Shown here: one piece after another, positions 8,426-16,275 of the stretch
Position numbering within the stretch: position 1 is the stretch's first letter
Layout of the letters: every line of letters begins with the position of its first letter
From: Lachnospiraceae bacterium
GTDB taxonomy: Bacteria > Bacillota > Clostridia > Lachnospirales > Lachnospiraceae
Reading direction: 5' to 3'
DNA length: 64,000 bases
Assembly (NCBI GenBank): GCA_910574195.1
Contig: CAJTBF010000006.1
Coordinates: 62,001-126,000, forward strand
Notes under the pieces: generated by a model
What the model was told of the DNA's origin: nothing
The model's input: only the letters and a program-made list of their open reading frames with translations
The model's database searches: none
Made by a program: the position numbers and the translations under genes

Positions 8426-9403
8426 ATGGGACAGGATAAGGGTGCAGATAAAGTGGGGCAGCAGAAGCAGGCAGGTATACCTTATCGGACAGCGGTAGCT
8501 GTCCGCTCGCCCGAAGGGCATTTAATACGGGATGCCCGAATGGGTATACCTTATGAGACACAAAGTGTCTGCCTGTGCGAAGCGCCTCAGATGCGTGCTG
8601 ACTGGATGGGCAGCGGTACAGAGATGCAGAACAAGACGCACTATCTCTTTGTAATCCGCGATTATCTGGAAGCCGAAGGACTTACATATGCTCCGGTGAT
8701 GCAGGAAGAGATGCAGCGGAGAAAAAACGGAAAGAAGTATTCTATGCAGGATCATGTCCGGGGAATGATCTATGCGCTGCTTAGTAACCAGACAAAATGG
8801 CACCGGATTGAACCGCATCTGCCGGAGATTGACGCATTGTTCTTTTATTATGAGCCGGAGCGGATTCTTTGTAAGCCGCATCGCTATTTTTCACAAGGCT
8901 TATTTGATTTGAAGTGTGGGAACAGGAATACGGAAGCGCAGATGGAAACTCTGGCGGAGAACATACGAACGTTGGAGAGGATTGCAGCAGAATATGGAAG
9001 TATGGATGCATTTATCACTGCGGAGCCGGCAGCCTTGATTGTTCCGAAACTGGCGGGGGAACAGTCGCCGTATAAGCTGAAATGGATGGGGGATGCGCTT
9101 GTCTGGGAATATTTGAGAAATATGGGGATTGACGGGGCGAAACCGGACACGCACCTGCGGAGATTTTTCGGCTGTGACCGAATGGGAGGTGGCGCGCATT
9201 CTCCGGCCACCATTCGTGAAGTTTTGGATCAGGTGGACGCTTTGTCGGAAGAGACAGGGCTTTCCAAAACGGAGATTGACAACCTGATCTGGAGTTTTTC
9301 CGCGGATGGGTATGGAAAGGTCTGTACCAAAACGCCGCATTGTCAGAAATGCCCGGTAAAGGGGTATTGCAAAACCGGTTATGGAATTTATTCCCATGAG
9401 TGA
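8426..9403 (+). CDS. HhH-GPD superfamily DNA glycosylase with Fe-S cluster
   Basis: From residue 67 onward this is an endonuclease III-like helix-hairpin-helix glycosylase. The HhH region is SPYKLKWMGDALVWEYLRNM (214-233). PDTHLRRFFG follows, with the catalytic-type Asp241. A C-terminal cluster C300-x5-C306-x2-C309-x5-C315 is suited to a 4Fe-4S site. The lysine that bifunctional EndoIII enzymes carry in the hairpin seems absent (aspartate or alanine at that place by eye), pointing to a monofunctional glycosylase. The first 66 residues are encoded almost entirely by tandem family-A repeats. They begin behind a strong AGGAGGAG site, so the extension may be translated; the ancestral start may be the ATG at 8624. 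It is tightly linked to the Mrr endonuclease upstream. Confidence 0.85.
   Translation: MGQDKGADKVGQQKQAGIPYRTAVAVRSPEGHLIRDARMGIPYETQSVCLCEAPQMRADWMGSGTEMQNKTHYLFVIRDYLEAEGLTYAPVMQEEMQRRKNGKKYSMQDHVRGMIYALLSNQTKWHRIEPHLPEIDALFFYYEPERILCKPHRYFSQGLFDLKCGNRNTEAQMETLAENIRTLERIAAEYGSMDAFITAEPAALIVPKLAGEQSPYKLKWMGDALVWEYLRNMGIDGAKPDTHLRRFFGCDRMGGGAHSPATIREVLDQVDALSEETGLSKTEIDNLIWSFSADGYGKVCTKTPHCQKCPVKGYCKTGYGIYSHE
8474..8616 (+). repeat. Two tandem units of palindromic repeat family A inside a coding region
   Basis: Unit 1 begins GGTATACCTTATCGGACA (8474) and unit 2 begins GGTATACCTTATGAGACA (8543). Each has a short hairpin next (CGGACAG/CTGTCCG and AGACAC/GTGTCT), then a GCGAAGC-like block and a GATGGG-type end. 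Related blocks are found at 2519, 3543, 6143 and 23834. Here the repeats keep the reading frame of the glycosylase gene open. Confidence 0.8.
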
Positions 9404-9507
9404 CGAGGCAGACGGACATACTGGTATATCCCGTTGACGACTGTCACGGGGGCGCTAAGTGCGGAGGAGTTGGCTGAGTCTGAAGAATGGAGGAGACAGA
9501 ATAGGGA

Positions 9508-10308
9508 ATGTCTATGGAAAAGCTGACAACGGAACAACAATATAAATGGGAGCAGGTTCTGGCAACGCTGGCGCTCGAAGATCTGGAACCTTCTTTGTAT
9601 GCCTGCGGAAGAGCCCGGGAAGTGCTGTCCGGGGAAAAGACGGAAGAGCGGGCAGTGGAAGAAATAAAAGGGCGATTGCCGGGCCGGAATCTTACAGGCC
9701 GTTCGTCTGTACGGGATATCGCAAATACGGGTTCCACAGATGTGTACAGTGATCCGGATACCGGGGTATTGAAAAATAAAGAAAATATTCAGGATAAGAG
9801 AACATTGTCCCATATAGAAGCGGATCTGGCCTGTATTCGCCTTGCGCAGCTGCAGAAAAAGCCTGTACGCGGAAGCTTTGATTTTAAACATCTCTGCCGC
9901 ATTCATCATACGGTCTTTCAGGATCTATATCCATGGGCAGGGAAAGTACGCACTGTGAATATTGCAAAAGGAAATCTGTTTTGTCTGGTACAGCATCTTT
10001 CTGCTTATGCGGAGTCGATCTTTCCGGTATACAGTGAGGAATGTCTGCGCGTAAAAGATCAGCCGGAAGTATTTGTCCCTGTATTTACCAGGCATTATGC
10101 GGACTTAAATGCATTGCATCCTTTCCGGGAAGGCAACGGACGCGCTCAGCGGGAATTTGCGCGGGAACTATGCCTGAAATGCGGGTATACATTTGATCTG
10201 CGCCATACAAATCATAAAGAAATGGTGGAAGCAAGTATTCAGTCTATGAGTAAAGGAGATAATACGGGGCTGGAAGCGATCTTTCAAAAAGCAATCCGGC
10301 CCTTGTAA
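9508..10308 (+). CDS. Fic family protein with fused VbhA-like inhibitory domain
   Basis: A 266-residue protein. Residues about 100-230 are a Fic domain with the complete active-site motif HPFREGNGRAQR (204-215), so AMP transfer to a target hydroxyl, or another nucleotidyl transfer, is expected. The first 55 residues (LTTEQQYKWEQVLATLALED and following) look like a VbhA-type antitoxin domain. The T20-x3-E24 arrangement resembles the inhibitory (S/T)xxxE(G/N) motif, but with Asp instead of Gly/Asn after the Glu. In classical class I systems the inhibitor is a separate small gene; here it is in the same chain. A second ATG lies two codons in. It sits after the glycosylase in the accessory island, 104 bases downstream, and may have its own transcript. 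Confidence 0.88.
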   Translation: MSMEKLTTEQQYKWEQVLATLALEDLEPSLYACGRAREVLSGEKTEERAVEEIKGRLPGRNLTGRSSVRDIANTGSTDVYSDPDTGVLKNKENIQDKRTLSHIEADLACIRLAQLQKKPVRGSFDFKHLCRIHHTVFQDLYPWAGKVRTVNIAKGNLFCLVQHLSAYAESIFPVYSEECLRVKDQPEVFVPVFTRHYADLNALHPFREGNGRAQREFARELCLKCGYTFDLRHTNHKEMVEASIQSMSKGDNTGLEAIFQKAIRPL

Positions 10309-10405
10309 GAGGGAGGACAGTCTGGAAAGAGGGAAAGAGAAAGAAAAAAGCTGGAATAACCAAAAATTCCACGGTAAAATTATGCGAAAATTACTTAATA
10401 TTAAA

Positions 10406-10434
10406 TTGAAAAACAGATTAATATAAAGTAAAAT
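10406..10434 (+). promoter_or_regulatory. Promoter of the LacI regulator cluster
   Basis: TTGAAA at 10406-10411 and TAAAAT at 10429-10434 have 17 bases between them. They are the same two hexamers and spacing as the promoter of the mannoside transporter at 14655-14683. The palindrome TTAATATTAA (10395-10404) overlaps the upstream side and could be an operator; that is only a suggestion. Confidence 0.7.
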
Positions 10435-10512
10435 GGTATAGGAAAGTAAAGACATATCTAGCATGCCATTTCTTTCGAGGAAAGACAACGGCTCGTGGAA
10501 GAAGGTTATATC

Positions 10513-11646
10513 ATGGAACGGAGAAAGGAAGTCCGGCTGGAGCATATTGCGGAAGAGGTCGGTGTTAGTATTGTGACGGTATCCAATGCTTTGAAAGGGA
10601 AAAAAGGCGTCAGCGAAGAACTGCGCGGCGTAATCCGTGAGACGGCAAAGCGAATGGGGTATCGGACAGAGAAAGGAAAACAAAGGAAAGCATATCTGAT
10701 CGGGGTTGTGGTCGCGGAGCGCTATGTAAAAGCGTTTCCGTCTTTTTATATGGATGTGTATAGACAGGCGGCCCAGGAACTGACAAAGCAGGGCGGCATG
10801 TCGGTGCTGGAAGTGGTGAACGAGGAGCAGGAAGAACAGTGGTATGATTCAGCGATCTTTACAGGAGCGGAAGTGGACGGTATCATTCTAATTGGGGAAA
10901 TGAACCGGAAATATATCAGGACACTGAGAAAAAATTGCCGGGTTCCGTTGGTTTGTGTGGATTGTTATGATCTCTGTCAGGATACGGACTATGTAATTAC
11001 GGATAATTACGGTGGCATGGCGCGGCTAACGGAACTGCTTTTGGAGGCCGGATATGAAAATTTGGTATTCGTGGGAATGCCGGAGGCATCCGGAAATGTA
11101 ATGGACCGGTATCTGGGGTACTGTAGAGAAATTGAAAAAAGAGGGAAAAAACCGTGGCTGGAAAAGGTATTCTCTCTGTCTTCCGAAGAAACGTCAAAAG
11201 GGGCGGCGGCCGAAGAAATACGCGATCGCCTGCCGGAACAGCTGCCGGAGGTATTTCTTTGTGAGAGCGATTCCTGCGCGAAGCGATTGATGGAACTGCT
11301 TTCCAGGGAAGGAATCCGGGTACCGGAGGATGTAGGCATTACGGGATTCGGGCATGGATATTCCCGGATACAGGAGGAGATCAAACTGACAACCTATGAA
11401 AATGATGAGAAAGCCCTCGCCTATATTTGCGTGCATACACTGATGAAACGTCTGGAAGGACGGAAAAAGGGGATGGGGGTGCGTGTGGTAGAGGGAAGAG
11501 TCGTGCGCGGAGATACGGTGGAAAGAATCCGGCGGCAGAAAGATCCGGAAGAAACGGACAGTGCCGATAGCGGCGAAAACGTCCGGAAGGAGAAGAGGGA
11601 GCCGATAACAGCGAAAACGTCCGGAAGGAGAAGAGGGAGCCGATAA
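10513..11646 (+). CDS. LacI family transcriptional regulator (first of three)
   Basis: The N-terminal LacI helix-turn-helix is at residues about 7-55 (VRLEHIAEEVGVSIVTVSNA), followed by a periplasmic-binding-protein-like sensor domain from about 60 to 330. The ATG at 10513 is preferred over the GTG at 10495 because GAAGAAGG lies 8 bases before it. Unlike its two neighbours it has a highly charged C-terminal tail beyond about residue 335, partly encoded by a 38-bp tandem repeat that includes the stop codon. It probably senses a manno-oligosaccharide or an intermediate and controls the downstream locus. It is first in a co-directional series of three paralogues. Confidence 0.9.
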   Translation: MERRKEVRLEHIAEEVGVSIVTVSNALKGKKGVSEELRGVIRETAKRMGYRTEKGKQRKAYLIGVVVAERYVKAFPSFYMDVYRQAAQELTKQGGMSVLEVVNEEQEEQWYDSAIFTGAEVDGIILIGEMNRKYIRTLRKNCRVPLVCVDCYDLCQDTDYVITDNYGGMARLTELLLEAGYENLVFVGMPEASGNVMDRYLGYCREIEKRGKKPWLEKVFSLSSEETSKGAAAEEIRDRLPEQLPEVFLCESDSCAKRLMELLSREGIRVPEDVGITGFGHGYSRIQEEIKLTTYENDEKALAYICVHTLMKRLEGRKKGMGVRVVEGRVVRGDTVERIRRQKDPEETDSADSGENVRKEKREPITAKTSGRRRGSR

Positions 11647-11714
11647 CGGCGGAAATGTTCGGAAGGAGCAGACCGTGCCGACAGCGGCGGAAACATCCGA
11701 AAGGAGAAGACAGC
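11563..11714 (+). repeat. Four tandem 38-bp repeats across the 3' end of the first lacI-type gene
   Basis: Units start at 11563, 11601, 11639 and 11677, each beginning GCCGAYARC and each exactly 38 bases. The first two are nearly identical and the last two diverge. The stop codon of the regulator lies in unit 3. Because 38 is not a multiple of 3, gain or loss of a unit changes the reading frame of the tail. Confidence 0.9.
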
Positions 11715-11761
11715 TTCGAAAGCGATAGAAACACGGAAATCAGCAGGGAGGAAACACCGTT

Positions 11762-12781
11762 ATGGGGAAAGTAAAATTAAAAGATATAGCAGACACACTG
11801 CACATCAGTACCGTGACGGTATCCAACGCACTTTCTGGAAAAAAGGGAGTCAGTGAGGAATTACGGGAGCTGGTGTTTAAAACGGCACGGGAACTGGGAT
11901 ACGATCTGAAAAAGTATGAAAAAGCGAAAGAGGGCATTCGGATCGGCGTGATCGTCTCCGATAAATATCTGGAGGTAGGCGCGTCCTTTTACTGGGCGCT
12001 TTACCAGCAGGTCGCATATGCCGCGTCAAAGAGCCGGAATCTCACGATGTTTGAAATTCTGTACGCGCGGGAGGAAGAGAGCGGTACCATTCCGCAGATG
12101 ATACAGGAAAGGAACGTAGCCGGTCTGCTTATTATCGGGTGGGTGAAGAGAAGTTACGTGGAGAAGCTGGTACAGGTTTCCGGTGTTCCCATTGTATTGC
12201 TGGACTTTGCGTTGTCCGGAATTCCATGCGACGCCGTTTTATCCAGTAATTATATTGGGATGTATAAGGTAACCCGATATCTGCTGGAACGGGGGCACCG
12301 GGAAATTACTTTTGTCGGTTCCGTTCAGGATAATGATAATATTCTGGATCGATATTATGGATATTGCAAAGCGCTTTTGGAGAAAGGAATTGTTCCCCGG
12401 GGAAACCGGCGGCTGGAAGACCGGGATCTTGCTACGGGGGAGGTACAGGTGGAATTTCCGGAGGATATGCCTACGGCTTTTGCGTGTAACAGTGATCTGG
12501 CGGCGGCCAGACTGTACGATGTCTTAAAGGCGCATGGATACGAGGTGCCAAAGGACGTTTCCATTGCGGCGTATGACGACTATCTGTTTGGACATCCCTT
12601 CGCGGAGCAGTTGACCAAATATCATGTGGATATGAAGCAGATGGCGGAAAAAGCAGTCAAACTTTTGCAGGGAAAAATAAACGGAAAAGAGAAGCGGTTT
12701 GGAATCTGTTATGTAGACAGTGTGATCATAGAGCGGGACAGTGTGAGAACGCTGCAGACGCAGACTGAAAAGAAAAATTAA
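11762..12781 (+). CDS. LacI family transcriptional regulator (second of three)
   Basis: A 339-residue regulator. The DNA-binding domain is at 1-50 (LKDIADTLHISTVTVSNALS), with a sugar-binding-type effector domain after about residue 58. It is a paralogue of the genes on both sides (shared GKKGVSEELR in the recognition region of the first two). The start ATG follows GGGAGGAAACACC. It ends 20 bases before the third regulator, so the two are probably translated from one message. Different effectors or operators for the three copies are likely but cannot be read here. Confidence 0.9.
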   Translation: MGKVKLKDIADTLHISTVTVSNALSGKKGVSEELRELVFKTARELGYDLKKYEKAKEGIRIGVIVSDKYLEVGASFYWALYQQVAYAASKSRNLTMFEILYAREEESGTIPQMIQERNVAGLLIIGWVKRSYVEKLVQVSGVPIVLLDFALSGIPCDAVLSSNYIGMYKVTRYLLERGHREITFVGSVQDNDNILDRYYGYCKALLEKGIVPRGNRRLEDRDLATGEVQVEFPEDMPTAFACNSDLAAARLYDVLKAHGYEVPKDVSIAAYDDYLFGHPFAEQLTKYHVDMKQMAEKAVKLLQGKINGKEKRFGICYVDSVIIERDSVRTLQTQTEKKN

Positions 12782-12801
12782 CAGAAATAGGATGGGAAAG
12801 C

Positions 12802-13812
12802 ATGGGAAAAGTACGTCTCGTAGATATTGCGGCCAGAGTCGGCGTGAGTTCCGTGACAGTGCATAATGCATTGTCCGGACAGAAGGGCGTCAGTGACGGT
12901 CTGCGGGAAAAAATAGTGAAAACAGCGAAAGAAATGGGGTACAGACAGGACGTTCCGGCGAAGAATGCGCACGGCGGGAAAGAGAAGTTCTGGAAGATCG
13001 GTGTGATTATCGCGGAGAATTATCTGGCGCAGTACTCCACTTATTACTGGAAGATGTATCAGGAATTATCTTTGATCGCGACGGAAAAGCATTGTTATAC
13101 CACCATAGAGGTCCTGAAAAAGGATGCGGAGAAAAAAAGCCGGGAATTACCTCAGATCGTAAAAAATAAGAGTATTGATGGTCTGCTTATTATCGGGGAG
13201 ATCGAAAAAGAATATATCCGGCATCTGAAAAAAGACCTGTCGGTTCCACTGGTGTTTCTTGACTTTTATGACAGTGAAATTGCGAAGGACGCGGTCATCG
13301 CGGATAATTTCTATGGAATGTATCAGATGACCGAGCTTCTGTTTGCGCAGGGCCTGCGGGAGATCGGATTTATCGGCTCTGTTTTTGCGACCAGCAGTAT
13401 TATGGACCGGTATTGCGGGTTTATGAAATCTGTCATGGAGCATCGGGTGGAGGTTCCGCCGGAATGGATTGTGGAAGACCGGGATGCATTGGGACAGGTA
13501 GGATTTGAACTGCCCCGCCGTCTGCCGCAGGCGTTTGTATGCAACTGCGATCTGGTGGCGGGCATGCTGATTTCCAGGCTGCAGGAACAGGGATACCGCG
13601 TGCCGGAGGATATTTCCGTGACTGGTTTCGATAATTTTCAGCAGCCGGGATTCGCGGATATGAAAATTACGACATATGAGATCAGTACCAAAACAATGGC
13701 AAAAGTAGCGTTGGATAAGGTTTTAAAGCAGTTGCGGAACCCGGAACGGGGAAGGAATCTGGAGATCATATCCGGACATATTATATGGAAGAACAGTGTA
13801 AAGATCAGATGA
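12802..13812 (+). CDS. LacI family transcriptional regulator (third of three)
   Basis: A 336-residue paralogue of the two preceding genes. The helix-turn-helix is VRLVDIAARVGVSSVTVHNA (residues 4-23), with His where the others have Ser in the recognition helix, so its operator may differ. The effector domain covers about 62-330, with the usual TGFDNFQQPGFADM segment near 274. It is the last plus-strand gene of the regulator cluster. A ParE/Phd module on the opposite strand follows 15 bases after its stop codon. Confidence 0.9.
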   Translation: MGKVRLVDIAARVGVSSVTVHNALSGQKGVSDGLREKIVKTAKEMGYRQDVPAKNAHGGKEKFWKIGVIIAENYLAQYSTYYWKMYQELSLIATEKHCYTTIEVLKKDAEKKSRELPQIVKNKSIDGLLIIGEIEKEYIRHLKKDLSVPLVFLDFYDSEIAKDAVIADNFYGMYQMTELLFAQGLREIGFIGSVFATSSIMDRYCGFMKSVMEHRVEVPPEWIVEDRDALGQVGFELPRRLPQAFVCNCDLVAGMLISRLQEQGYRVPEDISVTGFDNFQQPGFADMKITTYEISTKTMAKVALDKVLKQLRNPERGRNLEIISGHIIWKNSVKIR

Positions 13813-13827
13813 AAGGCAGCATTTGTG

Positions 13828-14142
13828 TTATAAGTGCCTGTCGGTATCTCTGGCACCATACATCAATCTACGGACTTCCATTATGTTACCAATTACCACA
13901 TAATAAACAACATAATTGTTGACATAGATTCGATAATAGGAATTATCCCGTTTTTTTACGGAACGGTATGGCTCAAATGCAAGGGGGTTATGTAGTCTTT
14001 CAAGAACTGCGGCTTCCACATCATTAATCAGGTGGGAAGCCGCATCTTCATTTTTTAAAACATTCGTAATGTAATCTACTGTTTGGATTAAATCCTGTTC
14101 AAAGATCGGAAGATAACAAAGTTGGTAGGATTTATTTTCCAT
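13828..14142 (-). CDS. RelE/ParE family toxin
   Basis: A 104-residue protein that starts MENKSYQLCYLPIFEQDLIQ and ends with IMEVRRLMYGARD, the typical RelE/ParE fold layout. The start at 14142 is preferred over upstream in-frame codons because CAAGGAG precedes it by the right distance and the family N-terminus begins there. It overlaps the last 11 bases of the antitoxin gene. Such proteins cleave mRNA on ribosomes (RelE-like) or inhibit gyrase (ParE-like). The NSYYRIYVNNYVVYYVV core fits either. It is lodged between the mannoside regulators and the transporter, probably as a late insertion. Confidence 0.88.
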   Translation of the reverse strand: MENKSYQLCYLPIFEQDLIQTVDYITNVLKNEDAASHLINDVEAAVLERLHNPLAFEPYRSVKKRDNSYYRIYVNNYVVYYVVIGNIMEVRRLMYGARDTDRHL

Positions 14143-14392
14143 GTATTGCACTCCTTGCATTTTTGAAGACAGTTTCGTGGGAGAATCTTTCTTCTGACAT
14201 GGCTGCCAGTCTGTCCGCTTCATCCAGTTTCGTTTCAATACTGTCCGTCAGATTTGCGTATTCCTCCAGACTTAAAACTACCATAGAACCGTAACCGTTC
14301 TTTGTAAGAAAGACAGGATTTCCACTATTTACAATGGTTTCGATTTCCGGAAATTTATTTCTAAGGTCAGAAACAGGTCGAATTTGTATCAT
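14132..14392 (-). CDS. Phd/YefM family antitoxin
   Basis: An 86-residue protein with the Phd/YefM N-terminal DNA-binding fold: IRPVSDLRNKFPEIETIV near residues 4-21, then PVFLTKNGYGSMVVLSLEEY near 27-46. The helical C-terminus would bind the toxin. The ATG follows AAAGGAGT. It is the first gene of the two-gene unit; antitoxins of this family usually repress their own promoter, and a short palindrome overlaps the predicted -10 box. Confidence 0.9.
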   Translation of the reverse strand: MIQIRPVSDLRNKFPEIETIVNSGNPVFLTKNGYGSMVVLSLEEYANLTDSIETKLDEADRLAAMSEERFSHETVFKNARSAIHGK

Positions 14393-14428
14393 GTTTAATG
14401 ACTCCTTTCACACTCGGTTATTCTATCC

Positions 14429-14459
14429 TGATTTTATCAGAATATTATCATAAAAGCAA
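14429..14459 (-). promoter_or_regulatory. Promoter and possible operator of the ParE/Phd unit
   Basis: On the minus strand TTGCTT (14459-14454) and TAAAAT (14436-14431) are 17 bases apart. The -10 lies inside CTGATTTTATCAG (14429-14441), a short palindrome that could be the autorepression site. Confidence 0.65.
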
Positions 14460-14537
14460 TTCCTGTTTTTTGTTTCGATTTGTTTTTGATTAGTGTTGAT
14501 TATTTTACAAAGTAAAAACAAAATTAAATTAATTTTT

Positions 14538-14569
14538 AATGCAGCTTAATTGAAAAATTAAGCTGCATT
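14538..14569. terminator. Perfect 14-bp hairpin, likely bidirectional terminator
   Basis: Arms at 14538-14551 and 14556-14569 are perfectly complementary with a 4-base GAAA loop. A T-rich run follows on the plus strand, and a T-rich run follows on the minus strand as well. It lies in the AT-rich gap 14393-14739 and would insulate the transporter operon from its surroundings. Confidence 0.7.
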
Positions 14570-14654
14570 TTCTTTGAAAACAAACAAAATATACAAAAAA
14601 ATACATTTTAAAATAAGATAAATGGACGAAATTACATAGAAAAACAAAAATAGA

Positions 14655-14683
14655 TTGAAAATGAAAGACTTATGAACTAAAAT
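14655..14683 (+). promoter_or_regulatory. Promoter of the mannoside transporter operon
   Basis: TTGAAA (14655-14660), 17 bases, TAAAAT (14678-14683), about 57 bases before the start of the solute-binding-protein gene. Hexamers and spacing equal those in front of the LacI cluster (10406-10434). Confidence 0.75.
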
Positions 14684-14739
14684 AAAAATAACTTAAAAAT
14701 TACATAAAATAACCTAAAAAATGAATGGAGGGTGAAAGA

Positions 14740-16094
14740 ATGAAGAAGAAATTACTCAGTCTGGGCCTGGCAGCAATGATGACATTGTCGCTTGCCGCAT
14801 GCGGCGGCGGGAACGGCGGGGGAGGCTCTGCGGCGGCAGATGTTCCCACAATTGACACAATCACGGTAGGGGAAGATTATCAGGATCTGGAAGCGGAAAT
14901 TAAGGTTCTGACTAATCGAACCGATATTGTGGATACGGTGTATAAGGGATATGCGGAAGAATTTATGAAACTTTATCCGAACATTAAAGTTACATACGAA
15001 GGGATTACCGATTATGAAGAGACTTTAAAGCTGCGTCTGACGACAGGCGAGATCTGTGCTTTATTCCCACGTCTGTAAGTAAAAGTGAATTGTCCACGTA
15101 TTTTACAAAGCTGGGTGATTTTGATACGCTGGATCCCGTATACCAATATGTACAGGAAAAGACATTTGAGGGAGAGGTTTACGGAATTGCAAACGGCGGT
15201 ACGGCAAGGGGTGTGATTTACAACAAGAAAGTCTGGGAGGACGCCGGTATTACAGAACTGCCGACCACGCCGGATGAATTTCTGGACGATTTGAAGACCA
15301 TTCAGGACAAGACGGACGCCATTCCTCTGTACACCAATTTCGGAGCAGGCTGGACGATGGGAGCATGGGACGACTATATTGATCTGACCGCAACGGGAGA
15401 TTCGGATTTCAGAAATAATATGCCGCATATGAAGGATCCGTTCGCGAAGCAGGATGATATGACAGGTCCTTATGCTGTGTATTACACATTGTATGAAAGT
15501 GTTGCCCGTGGTCTGATTGAGGAATCTCCTTCCAGCACCGACTGGGAGTCTTCCAAGAGAAGAATCAATGAGGGAGAGATTGCGACGATGGTACTTGGGT
15601 CCTGGGCAGTAGAGCAGTGTAAGGAAGCGGGAAGTACACCGGACGACGTAGGATATATGCCGTTCCCGATTACCGTTGACGGCGTGCAGTATGCAGGTTC
15701 CGGCGGAAACTATGGATTTGGAATCAATAATCAGGCGGCAGAGGACAATCAGATTGCCGCGATGGTTTATCTGAAATGGCTTCTGGAAGAATCTACGATC
15801 TATACAGATGAAGGCAGTATTCCGGCATTGAAGGAAGAGGCGCTTCCGGATGCGCTGGCAGATTTTGCGGACACAGAGATTATCTCCAATAATGCGGCGC
15901 CGGAAGGAGAAGACGATCTGTTTGACGAAGTCAATGACGAGAGTGAAGTCGGAATTAACAAGGATGATTATCCGGACTGCCAGATTCTGGAGTATGCGCT
16001 GAAAGGCGAAAAAACGTTGGATGAGATTATGGCAGAATGGAATGAAAAATGGACCAGCGGCCAGGAGGCGGTTGGAGTGGAGATCACCCAGTAA
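14740..16094 (+). pseudogene. Sugar ABC transporter solute-binding lipoprotein, frameshifted
   Basis: The start ATG at 14740 follows GGAGGGTG and gives a lipoprotein signal peptide (MKKKLLSLGLAAMMTLSLAA followed by the lipobox Cys). Then comes a family-1 (CUT1) extracellular sugar-binding protein. The frame is broken after LRLTTGEIC: it runs into a stop at 15076-15078. The proper continuation (FIPTSVSKSELSTYF and onward to 16094) is in another frame. The break is at TGTG (15055-15058). Removing one TG restores TGEICFIPTSVSK, so a two-base duplication is the simplest explanation. The rest of the protein, about 450 residues in all, is intact. It is the first gene of the importer; the partners are the two permeases downstream, and no ATPase is encoded here. 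Either a real lesion or a sequencing error. Confidence 0.88.
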
Positions 16095-16163
16095 GGAAAG
16101 CCGTCGGGACAAAAGATGACAGAAAAAGGGAATGTGATATCAATTTCTTTTGAAATGAGAAAA

Positions 16164-16258
16164 GCCGCCGTCTGAAACGGATGGAGTCAATCAGAGACAG
16201 GAGAAGCGATTCTATGCGGCCGGGGGTCATTCCGGAATCGGTGGAAGCAGACGGCGGC
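16164..16258 (+). promoter_or_regulatory. Long-range inverted repeat between binding-protein and permease genes
   Basis: GCCGCCGTCTG (16164-16174) and its exact complement CAGACGGCGGC (16248-16258) flank a 73-base loop and end 5 bases before the GAGGAGG site of the permease. Stem-loops here often protect the upstream message or lower expression of the membrane genes relative to the binding protein. That role is inferred. Confidence 0.6.
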
Positions 16259-16275
16259 GACAAGAGGAGGATTGT

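Noticed and set aside
15012-16112. Long minus-strand open frame (366 codons) opposite the solute-binding protein
   Set aside because: Antisense shadow of a well-conserved gene; composition typical of reverse-complement reading.
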